A DNA stretch of 64,000 nt from Plectrocnemia conspersa (Eukaryota; Arthropoda; Insecta; Trichoptera; Polycentropodidae), in NCBI GenBank assembly GCA_009617715.1, contig VTFK01000027.1, positions 992,001-1,056,000 on the forward strand. The letters run 5' to 3'. Under the pieces are notes generated by a model, which made no database searches, had not been told where the DNA came from, and saw nothing but the letters and a program-made list of their open reading frames with translations. The translations under genes were made by a program, and so were the position numbers. Each line of letters begins with the position of its first letter. Within the stretch, counting starts at the first letter, position 1. Of the stretch, positions 32,665 through 43,417 are shown piece by piece.

Positions 32665-32870
32665 ATCATGACTACAACTTGGCGGCACTCTGGTAACACT
32701 TACGTGACGGCGGCGGAAGGCAGCACATTCAATTGGTGGACTGATAGACAAAAGCGGTGGTGCCTCGTTCACCTTTTATTTATTTCAAATTAAATAACAT
32801 GTTACTATATATACAAAAACTACTACAGCGACTCAATCTGTGTCTAATTACCACCCGTTACCATCTGTCC
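32665..32870 (+). repeat. 200-bp dispersed repeat, copy E
   Basis: Contains CAACTTGGCGGCACTC, ACGTGACGGCGGCGG, GGTGGTGCCTCGTTCACC and the terminal blocks AACTACTACAGCG and ATTACCACCCGTTACCATC. Confidence 0.6.
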
Positions 32871-33496
32871 ACAAAACCGAAATAAAAACACGTCCGTTTT
32901 GATTCGAAAAATATGCCAAACTGAAAGAAAAAGTAAATCTGCATGTTACCAAAAAATATTGACTGTTTTTCGGGTTTTGTTATTCTCACAACTAGGACAA
33001 TAACATTTTTTTACTTTTTATTGGGAAGGACTATGGAATGCAGTTCATATTGAATTACTAAGAGTTAACTTCACTTACACATAAAAGCTCCGCCTCTCTA
33101 GTGCTAAATTTAATATTGCCATAGTGATTGTAATTTTGGTTAACCTTAATCATGACCTCCCTCCGCAATATATTATATTTATTTCCAAACTTTTCCGAAA
33201 CTATAAAAATAATATATTTTGTTTATAAGTTTATAAATATTTCTTAAGCTTGAAGTGAATTTATATGTATAATAAATTACATTTTTAGTGGCATTAAGAG
33301 GGCAAAAAGTTTTTCATATTATGTTTAACATTTTTATCATGGTAAAACTATTTTATATTTCATGGTCAACAATTAGGTTATTATTGTCGGAAAATGATTG
33401 TTCAGTCTTCAGCTAATGTCAGTGTGTGCGCGGTTGAACTCTTGGAAAGGTCTTTAAATCTCACAGCATTCGTTTTATATACATAATTACGCTAAA

Positions 33497-34252
33497 ATGG
33501 CATCGGTGAGAGTGCCTGAACAAAAAGTAATACTGTGCGGAGAATATGGCGTAGGCAAAAGCTCAATTTTTCGTAGATTTGCCAATAATACATTCGTTAC
33601 TTCGACTGACAGAAAAGCCACTTTAGGATTGGATCATTACGACAAAAACTACAAACTGGGATCCAGAGAGATCAAGGTATTCAGTTTATAATGATAACAA
33701 CAAATAAAGATATGTTAATTATTAATTTTATATTGTATTCAGTTGCAATTGTGGGACACTGGTGGAATGGAAAGAGTTGCATCCATAACTTCGAGTTATT
33801 ACAAATTTGCCGAAGCTGCTATATTGGTATTTTCGTTGGATAACCCTGCTTCTTTTCATGTACTTTCGCAACATTTACTAGATGTTGTGACATACGCTGA
33901 AAACGCCAAGATATTTTTGTGTGGTAATAAGTCGGACATGGAAAGCGCTAGACAAGTCTCCGATGCCGATATGGAAGCATTCTGGTCAGTATAAAATAGC
34001 AAGTCAGTATAAAATATAAACTTGTATTTAATTAACTTTCTTTGCATTTATAGCGAGCAATGTCATAATCTCATAAGTCACACTTATAAAACATCTTGTA
34101 AGAACGGTGCTGGAATCGAAGAGATGTTCACTGATGTTGCGGCACAGTTGCTCGAATCGAACAAATCTAAGATAGATTTGCAACATATTGATCATCAGAG
34201 TTTCAAGATAACATCCACTGAAGAAATGATAGAGCCGTCCTGCTTGTGCTAA
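33497..34252 (+). CDS. atypical Rab-like small GTPase
   Basis: Exons 33497-33676, 33743-33984 and 34054-34252; phases fit and give 206 residues, the usual Rab size. P-loop GEYGVGKSS at residues 15-23, NKSD at 122-125 and TSCKNG as the weak G5 element. The C-terminus is PSCLC, a Cys-x-Cys ending suited to geranylgeranylation, so a membrane-trafficking switch is likely. The switch II motif is WDTGGMER (64-71) instead of WDTAGQER: Ala to Gly and the catalytic Gln to Met. Loss of that Gln normally slows GTP hydrolysis. It recalls the divergent insect RabX proteins, but I cannot fix the orthologue. The start MASVRVPEQK immediately precedes the first beta strand, as expected. Confidence 0.9.
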
Positions 34253-35504
34253 ACACGTTAAAATTATATTAAAGCTTAAGTATATGTCCTTAGCCGTGAT
34301 ATCTCTGTTTAATGAATCTCATTTTATACATTTTTATACATATAAATTCATTCAATCCTACTATTGGGCATGATTCAATTTATTATAGCAATTAATGTCG
34401 AACAATTTATAAATAGATGATGCATACATAGTGTATGATAAGATAGTGTTTTACTTTTTGATGATATTTAAAATTTATTATTTTTATGTATGCAAAATAT
34501 TGAATTTCTACCTCATAGGATGTTCAATTAATAATATTTATAATTAATTTATTTAAGATATTATTGTTAATATTTATTTGCACATTTTCGCAACTCAATA
34601 TTTTATCAATGAAGAACAGGTATTTTACTGTAAAAATACACTTTTTAATGTCAAGGTTAATTAAAAATATAGATGCAGTATAGATTTTTTATTAAAATCT
34701 ACCAATTAATATATAATTGTGTTTATATACTTATATAACTAATCCTTGAACTAGATTTTTTTTCACTGTATTATTAATTGCATTTTTTGCAACATTCCTT
34801 ATGTGTATGTAATGTAACTTTAGAAACTAGTTCATATACTAATAATGATGCATTACAGCCATAACCCTGTTTCAATGTCAATATATAAGTACAAGGATTT
34901 ATTTAAGAATTATGTTTCAAATCGGTTACATGTGATTTGATATTATATATTCTTTTTTATAAAATGCAAATTCTTGAATATTTTAAAAACATTCAAAGCT
35001 TTGTCTCACTGTCAGACAGCCTTCGAATTAACATGTGATATTATGAAATAGCAACCAAATTCGAATAAAATTATATTGTTTTTGTATTAAGCGCTTTCGT
35101 GTTTGTGAATTTTAATTTAATTGATATTAATTGTGAACAATAGTCATTATTTTATTTATCTAAAGGTTAAGATTTACCAGTATCGGTGCTATTGTGTTTT
35201 GTAGCATTTTATACAAACAGGGAAATTCTAGTCCTTGGTGATAATTTGCAGCCATATGTGACAATATGAGATGAATTTGGATTATTTTAACACGTTTGAT
35301 AAAAATTATATTTATAGAAATTAACTATATTTATCACAAATATATTTGGTGTTTACAACATTATTTATAATCAATAAACAGACAATATTCATAAACGTGA
35401 GTTATTTTTAATGTTAAATTATGCATATTTTTATTTGCCTAATAATTTTAGTATTATCTAAAATTATCGAGCAGTTCTGTGAACTATTATTAAATGGAAT
35501 TTTT
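34253..35504. other. 3' flanks of Rab-like gene and Nfs1
   Basis: Very AT-rich; presumed 3' UTR of the Rab-like gene and downstream region of Nfs1. No gene or clear repeat seen. Confidence 0.4.
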
Positions 35505-38500
35505 TTAATGCTGAGACCATTGGATATTTTTTATATCGATTCCTTCTTGAACCATCTCCCACAAAGGACTCATCTCGCGCAGCCTCTCAACGTGTTTTAT
35601 GCATTTCTCGGCCGTATATTCTACTTCCTCTACAGTAGTGAAGCGACCTAAACCGAATCTGAAAAAATGTTAATCATTAGACGTGTAGATTGTAATACAT
35701 TATATCAAAACCTTGTACCTTATTGAGCTATGGGCCAAATCTTCATCAGCACCAATCGCTCGGAGCACATATGAGGGTTCTAACGATGCCGACGTACAAG
35801 CTGAACCACTCGACAGTGCAATATCTTTCAACGCCATCAATAAGGATTCACCTAAAAATATTAAATATTTATTAGTTTTAATTAAAATTATTTTATTCTT
35901 ATTTTTTTGCAAAATATATATTTACCTTCAACATATGCAAAGGATAAGTTTACGCATCCTGGATATGTTTCTTGAGGGTCGCCATTTCTGATTACTTTCG
36001 GTAAACGGTTCGTTATTTTTTCCAATAGTAAATTAGATAGTTTTACAACCCATGCGTGATCATATGATATTTCCTTTTCGCATGTTTCGCAAGCAGCTCC
36101 TTGAATTAAAATATGTATTTGTAATTTATTTGTTGTATAGAAAAAAAATGGGAGAAGATTTTTAATATTAAATGAGTAATAGTGAAATATTTATAAGATG
36201 ATCAAGATTCGTCAACTATTATATATATACGAATAAGAATTTAAAAATATAAAAACATAGTTATTAATTGAGTATTATATAGATAGACAATATACAATTT
36301 GAGCGTTCTAAATTAATAGACAGTGATTAAACCAATGTCACGAAAACCAAGCAGAAATACAAAACATTGTTACCACCGAGATGCATGGGAAGAAGTCATT
36401 CATATATATATGGATACTTAGTCATTATGGCTGACCACCCCTAATTCATCAAAACCCTTTTGACTGTGCCACATCACTCGAACTTAAACTTTAAATTTCA
36501 CACTTATCAATTGGAATTTAAGTTGCGCTCTGTATATTATTACGCTACTATATGATTTCAATTCTAGAGGCACTTTGGACACTATTACCACATACAGACT
36601 ATTCACTTGACGACTGTTCCAAAATGTTTAATGTGGTAGTAGTCGGTTGTCCGTGGCCTCAGTTAATAGGTACTTTATCAGGCTGAAGGTCAACAGATCG
36701 GTGTTGTATTTAAGTTGGCATACTAGATACATACATAGATATCAGCAAAGCTGTCAGTGTACCAATATTCTAATACATATTGATCCAATTCGAGTTTCCT
36801 ATATTGACAGCACTGAAATCGGACTGCTGTCAATAATCGCGCGTGTTCAAAGTGTCAAATATTAGTTTGGAACAACACATTTACGAAATGAATTGCTTAA
36901 CCACCGATCAATGCATTAAACTTGTTCAATTGTTCTACAGAAATAACAATTCTGTACGAACTGTGTATCGAAATTTACGGGAAGATTATGGTCAATTTCA
37001 TCGTCTTACTGAGAGAACAATTCGCAATGTAGTGAAAATTTTTGAGGTAAGGCATGTGCATCACCGTGGCGCTCAGCCGAGAATGTTGCTGCTGTAAGTG
37101 AAAGTGTGGCTAAGGACCCAGAATTGTCGATTTGTCGGTGTTCGCAGCTCTTGGGCTTTCTTTGACTCATTTTGCATCTGGACTTGCACCTAAATTTGTA
37201 TAAAATTCAGGTAGCACAAGTACTGAAGTCCAGAGACCATAGACAGCAAAGAATTTACGCAGATTCGGTGTTAGAGCAGCAGGAAGTTGATGCTGATTTT
37301 TTCCACCTCTCTGGGTATGTTAATAAGCAAAATTTCTGCATATAGGGAGAGGAAAAACCTCATGTGATTCACGAGACCATTACATGCCCAAAAAGTGACT
37401 GTTTGGTGCGCATTGTGGTCAGGTGCCGTTATTGGACCTTACTTTTTTGAAAATGATGAAGGTCAGACTGTAACAGTCAATAGTGAGCGCTATAGGTGCA
37501 TGATAACCGATTATTTTTGGCACGAAATAAAATATATTGATGTGGAAGACATATGGTTCAAACAAGACGGGGCAATTAGCCACCCATCGGGTACAACGTT
37601 GAATGTTTTGCGTGAAATGTTCCCAGGTTGCATTTTTTCACGTTTTGGTGAGTCAACTGGCCCCCAAGATCATGATATTGAACACCGATGGATTTTTTTT
37701 GTGGGGTACACTAAAAGTCGTGTCTACGCCGACAAACCCGAAACGTTGGAACACCTAAAAATCAACATCCGCCAAGCTACAGCCGAGATACCACCCGAAA
37801 TGTATGAAAAAGTCATCGAAAGGATCGGCTGTTGGAAAAGATCCAGAAGCGGCCATTTAATTGATATTATTTTTCATAATTAATAAAATACATTAAATGT
37901 TCGACTAATAAAAAAAATTCGAAGCTATTCTTAAATTTGTGTTATTTTTAAAAAAGAGTTCACCAACTGAATTTGGATCACCTTTTACGTCGTTTAGTAT
38001 GATGTTCAGAAAATTGGTTGTATAGGTGGGTCACCAGATCAAAGGACAAGAGCCTTTGAGGTCGATCAGCTAATAATTGCTCCACTCTTGTGTAATATTA
38101 TAAGTGACAATCTGACGCTCATGATCTTCTGTTCTATAATGCTCTAGAACTGGGCTTTTTATATTCATCATTATATGACTTACTCAGTCATCTTTTGATT
38201 TATTACGTTAAAGATGTAGATATCTGCTGCTTTTTTTTTTGTGCCCATATTGCACAAAAAAAAAGCATTCCTGCGGCTAATACATAAGAGGCCATTGTGT
38301 TAGCAAACCAAGATCTTCTAAATATTCATAAGTTACTAGTTATAAAATATTAGTTTTCGTGACAAGTTCCGTTCCGTCTTTTGCAGTAATTAGTTAATTT
38401 TGTCTTTCAGATTTTTGCTGGATATATTATTTTATGAAGCTTTGGGCATATCTGGGTCTTCTTATTAAAACAGTAAAGTAGTGATTTATAGTAATGCATA

Positions 38501-40416
38501 CATGTAAACTAATAAAGAAAATTTAAATAATTAATTGATAAAATACTTTGTTTCATAAAACTAATTGTTTATATTACAATAACTATAAATGTACATTAAA
38601 TAAATACATAGATCGACTAACATTTTATTTATAGTGTGCATTAAAATATATAAACTGCGCATTAGCGTTTAATTAGAATAGCGAACAACAGAAGCTAAGC
38701 AGCATTGAGCGTGGTCATACTTGGATGGGTGACAGCTTATAAAATTTCTGGAATAGTTTTGTATGTTTTGAAATAATGTTTAATTTGAGTCTATTATAAT
38801 AAAATAGAGTACAATTTAAATGAGAAAAATATAAAATAAAATGCACAGGTATTGTAAGCATTTTATAAATATGTGAATTAAAAAATAAATATAGTCACCC
38901 ATCCAAATGCTACACTAACGAAACGATAATGCGTAGTTTATATATTTTAATACAGACTATAGATGAAATGTTGGTTAATCTATGTATTTATTTGTAATTT
39001 ATTATTATTGTAATGCATAAATAATTAGTTTTATGGAACAAAGTATTTATTTAAATACTGAATCTCTTAAAATAAATCTCTGTTCAATAGCACCCTATAT
39101 CAATGAACTATATTTTTTTATAATTGGTAACATTTAAATCCATTTCAGCTTTATGATCACTCAAATTAGAATAGTATAAATATTGTAAGCACTAGTTGGT
39201 TCAATCTTCTAAAAATGCAGAATTTCATTGACCATACATACCTATTCCAACAACTAAAGGAGTCGGCACAGTTCCACTTCTCATCCCTCTCTCTTGTCCT
39301 CCACCGCTCTGCAAAGCTTCTACTCTGACGCGAGGTCTACGTCTTATATAAAGAGCTCCAACACCTTTTGGTCCATAGATTTTATGACCAGATATTGACA
39401 TCAAATCAATGTTCATTTTATTAACGTCGAGTGGTATTTTTCCTACAGCTTGAGCTGCATCAGTATGAAAGAATATTTTTTTTGATCTACACAATGCTCC
39501 GATCTCTTCCACGGGTTGTTTAACACCTAAAAAATATAACTAGTTATATAATATATAAACACATTTAAAAAAAGTATTATTAAAACATACCAATTTCATT
39601 ATTCACAGTCATAATTGATACTAATGAAGTATCAGGAGTCATAGCTTTTTCCAAATCGCTCATATTGATAATACCATTCTCTTTCACTGGTAAATAAGTT
39701 ACTCTAAAGCCTTCTCCTTCTAATACTCTGCATGAATCGAGTACACATTTATGCTCCTAATTTATAAAATTAAATTAATGTCATTCTTAAAATACATATA
39801 TATAAATATTATATTAACATGAATTACTATTTGTGTTGTTATGACATGCTTCTTTTTCTCTTTATAAAACCTGGCTACGCCTTTTACTGATATGTTGTTT
39901 GATTCCGTTGCTCCCGATGTGAATACTATTTCTTTCGGTTCCGCTTTAATGAGGCTAGCCACTTGTTCACGTGCTTTTTCGACTGCAGATTCACTCTCCC
40001 AACCGTAAGCATGGGTGCGAGAATGTGGATTTCCATAATAACCTACCATGTATGGTAACATAGCATCCAAAACGCGAGGATCCTATTAAAAAATTAAGTA
40101 TATTAATTAACCTTCAATTTATATAAAATATAAATTAAATATACCATCGGTGTAGTTGCTTGTGCGTCAAGATATAGGGGCCTTCCATCGAGTTCTGTCT
40201 TTATATTGTATTTTCCTTTGATATCTATATTATGGATCAATTTACAAAAAAATATATTATTCTGCATAAATGAAAAATTGTAATCTTGTTTAATATAACA
40301 ATATAAGTAAAAGTCTTACCGGATGTAATGTTACGACAAAAGTTTGTATTTTGGATTATTACATATAGTTTATTTCTTGGGTTTTGCAAACTGACAATCT
40401 TAATACTACGCAACAT
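35505..40416 (-). CDS. Nfs1: cysteine desulfurase Nfs1, mitochondrial
   Basis: PLP enzyme that takes sulfur from cysteine for iron-sulfur cluster assembly, working with Isd11 and IscU. Exons: 40320-40416, 40145-40224, 39828-40082, 39591-39756, 39242-39526, 35926-36099, 35719-35851 and 35505-35658; total 1344 nt, 447 residues. Start [20 protein letters not shown] is a mitochondrial targeting sequence. Landmarks: [37 protein letters not shown], the PLP lysine in [10 protein letters not shown] (about Lys248), [12 protein letters not shown], the sulfur-carrying cysteine in [13 protein letters not shown] (about Cys371) and the conserved end [12 protein letters not shown]. All key residues are present. 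The 3.1-kb intron 36100-39241 hosts a Tc1/mariner wreck and a large foldback. Confidence 0.97.
36802..36835. other. 11-bp inverted repeat upstream of the transposase remnant
   Basis: TATTGACAGCA at 36802-36812 is inverted at 36825-36835 with a 12-nt spacer. It could be part of the decayed transposon's end region. Confidence 0.3.
36885..37880 (+). pseudogene. Tc1/mariner-type transposase remnant in an Nfs1 intron
   Basis: The N-terminal part opens [20 protein letters not shown] and contains [16 protein letters not shown], a helix-turn-helix. The later part has [33 protein letters not shown] (second acid) and [18 protein letters not shown], matching an abundant insect mariner-like group. Frameshifts near 37070 and 37090-37150, stops near 37345, and loss of the family's WPPRSCDLTPLDFFLW motif (here reduced to [14 protein letters not shown]) show it is dead. 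The transposon's ends could not be identified. It runs opposite to Nfs1. Confidence 0.85.
38541..39048. repeat. ~500-bp foldback with 5S rRNA-like arms
   Basis: The left arm 38541-38733 is repeated inverted at 38894-39048. Matching blocks are ATACTTTGTTTCATAAAACT, AAATAAATACATAGAT, ATTAAAATATATAAACTGCG and TTGGATGGGTGAC. Spacer about 160 bp. The inner end of the left arm carries GAAGCTAAGCAGC then TACTTGGATGGGTGAC, the internal promoter part of 5S rRNA; the right arm keeps TTTGGATGGGTGAC but lost about 30 bp. It is either a foldback element or two 5S-derived SINEs in opposite orientation. Confidence 0.65.
38688..38733 (+). pseudogene. 5S rRNA-derived fragment
   Basis: CAGAAGCTAAGCAGCATTG, GAGCGTGGTCAT and ACTTGGATGGGTGAC follow the order and spacing of the central 5S rRNA region (A box to C box). 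The first third and the 3' end of 5S are missing, so this is not a functional gene. Confidence 0.7.
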
Positions 40417-43400
40417 TTTTAAGTTGAATTTGGTGACCTTGAGGATTATTTTATATAGATTCTAAAACAAATAATTGTATGTAAATACTATTAAGTGTGT
40501 ATATGTTGTATTAACAGCGGGAAGGTGCATGAGCTAACCTGTAAACCGACTTCAGCTTGTGATTTGACAGTTCATAAAGTCTTAACAAGTTTTTTTACGG
40601 CCATTCGCACGGTGAGTAAACTAAATCAACTCAAAAAAGTTATAATGAATTATTTTTAATGGTAAATTGGACTAGATATGTAAAAAATTGATTTTTTTTT
40701 TAAATACTAGTCACTTTATTTTAATTTGAAAATATTTAGGTGACTTCCATTAATTTTGTCGTTAAATTTTCGTTAAATTTGACCCCCCCCTCCTCTTTTA
40801 TATTACAAAGTGGCGCACACCATGCCAGACCCCCCTTTCCCCGTATGTCACGTCACAGAACCAAAATTATTTTGATTTACAAAGGCAATACTTTGGTATA
40901 ATATATGTATTTGTTTGATGTTGGTGAATAATTTCTTCCACAAGTTTTGTATAATAATAATAGAAAATATTCTCGATATTCATTAGCATATATTGTAAAA
41001 TACATTAGGCTTCCTTATGATCAAATTAAAATTCACAATTCCGTTGACCATACACCCTCCCCCAAAATCTGTGTCATAATTTATGGAAGCCATCTTAGAT
41101 ATATTAATAAATTGTATATATTTCGATTTGATATAAATATTGTAACAGCAAACATATAGACTTTATTAATCAAAAATCATTGAAATACACATATTATATG
41201 TACGGGGCTTTACAGAGAAAATGCAAAGCCCGGAACAACTAATATTTTAAAGGCCCTGCAAAATTTAAAATAAAATATTGTATTTAATATTTTTTTGGAT
41301 TATTACATTTAATTATTTTACAGAAGCTTTGCGTGTTTTAACATTAGCAAAATTAAGTAATTCTGCCGGTTTTGGGCTTAGTTTAAAATTGGATTTGTAA
41401 ACACGCTTCAGAAGTATTAGTTCTTTTACAATTTTGTCATTCAATATGCCTAAAAAAAAACATAAAAGTAGTTTTGTTATCTTATGTAATAATATTATCA
41501 GTTTTATTGAAACATATTTTCTTGCTGAGTAGTAAAAAAAGTTACTCAAATAAAATGTTGAGAAAATACATACATTGTGGGCAGATATACTGTAGAAAAA
41601 TCAGATTTATGTTTATCTATCATTGCTTCACTCTCACATGAATCCAAATTTTTTAAAATTGTATATTGTGTCTGATAGATCGGAGTAAAGATTATAATTA
41701 ATTCAAATTATCCAAAGCTCTTCTGAGAATTAATACTAAATAATTAAAATAATACATAAAAAATATTAGATTTCCTTTTCTGACAAATTTTTTGCTCCCC
41801 GAATACAAGTATACAATTATATTTTTATAACCAAAATATTATTTTCAGAACATTGTTATAAAAATATTAGCATAGCCATCTTCACATTGGACGGGTATGC
41901 TTTCGGTTGTACTAGCATTAGATTAGATAGCACAGCAATTGATTATTATATTATTATTAATTTGATCAATCATCACAGCATTGGTTTTCCTAGATTTTCT
42001 AATCTCACGGATGAATATTGTGATAAAAAATTCCAAAATAGTCGAGCTAGATCGTGCAAAGTGACAAATATTGATTATAAAACGTAAACATAGTTGAGAA
42101 TTAATGAAATACATGTCACTGATTTACACTTTGATTTCAGTCTAGTGTTTCACTACTCACTTGTAAGTGTTGATTGTGTTTTCCTCATTGTAATGCATTG
42201 GGCTAACGTCTATCATGCTACCACGTAAATTTAATACTATTAAAAATGTATTTTAGTGGAATAATTAGCAATTTTTTTATTGGCAATAAATCTGGCATAT
42301 TTCGATTATTGAATAGGGGAATGGTACTTAATAACGGTAAAAGCTGTCTAAATGCTCAACCTATAAAATCCAATGCTCGTATCTGCTGTGTAATAAAAAT
42401 AAAGTCTTTTAAGTATATTCGCAAAAATACGATAATGCAAATTTATACCATTTGCAGCTATCGGTAATTAGGTAGTTTTTTTATTGCTTACCAGTAAGTG
42501 AATTAAAGAGTCACTATGCAAAACGTATTTTATTCACAGTGTATATATGTTGCTACATAATTTAGTAACGTTATAAATTTATAATATAATTCAAATTAGA
42601 CTCGAACCCTGAAGATGCAAAAGGACATTGCGCGTGGTGCACAATATATTTAAAACGTGTACATTATTGTGACGTAGCTAAGATTAAATCAAAGTTATAT
42701 ATTTATATAGGAGAGTCTCCTGTGTAAAATGAGTATTATCAAAATGCACTCTCATGACTATATAGTTCATCAGGAATTTCACAGCATTATTAAAGTGATC
42801 TTCCCACGAGTCGCAGATATCTCGAAGAAATATATTTTATGTTGGGTCACTTGTATCGAGCAGTAAATCTGGAAGCTAGGAGTAATTACCGTTTTAATTA
42901 TAAGACCTCAAACCCTCTTCTAAGCCTTCTATGCCAACTTGAACCTGAAAGATAAGTTGAGTCGCCAAGACAATTTATCGTCGACTTCAGACCCTCTTCA
43001 AAACCTTTACACACACAGGATTGAAAAAATACAATAATATCCCGTTTTTATGGCAATTTACATTCATGTGAAGTTTCAGTTTTAGTCGGACTCTAACATA
43101 TATAATTTAATTACGACGTCACACATATAAAACTTAACCATGTAAAATTCATTATCTCGCTATACGTGTGGTTTGAGTTTAATTTCAAAGAACAATACGT
43201 GATCCTTTAGCATAGATTGGCCACGTTATTTGGACAATATCACAAATACGTGCCCAAAGCGTGGTCACTCCATTCAAACCGCATGAGTGACGCATCGTGT
43301 ATTCCGAGTAAATAGTCATTACGCAGACATTGTGTAATCAGATTTTATATGCATGGAACTCTACTTTAACAGTGCAGATTGTTCAGCTGGCCCGTTCGGA

Positions 43401-43417
43401 CGTCTAACAAACGGAAA
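40417..43417. other. intergenic between Nfs1 and the defensin-like gene
   Basis: AT-rich. A C-rich patch with CCCCCCCTCC and TGTCACGTCACAG at 40780-40860 looks like the end of a decayed element. GGGCTTT...AAAGCCC at 41214-41240 makes a small hairpin. A repeat related to 13490-13600 lies at 41925-42025, and partial SINE sequence (GTAATGCATTGGGC) at 42190-42203. No gene supported. Confidence 0.4.
42188..42225 (+). repeat. partial copy of the tRNA-headed SINE
   Basis: TGTAATGCATTGGGCTAACG followed by TCTATCA matches the reverse complement of 5680-5710. Only this part is recognisable. Confidence 0.35.

Noticed and set aside
42595..42612. B-box-like GGGTTCGAG on the minus strand
   Set aside because: No A box at a suitable distance.
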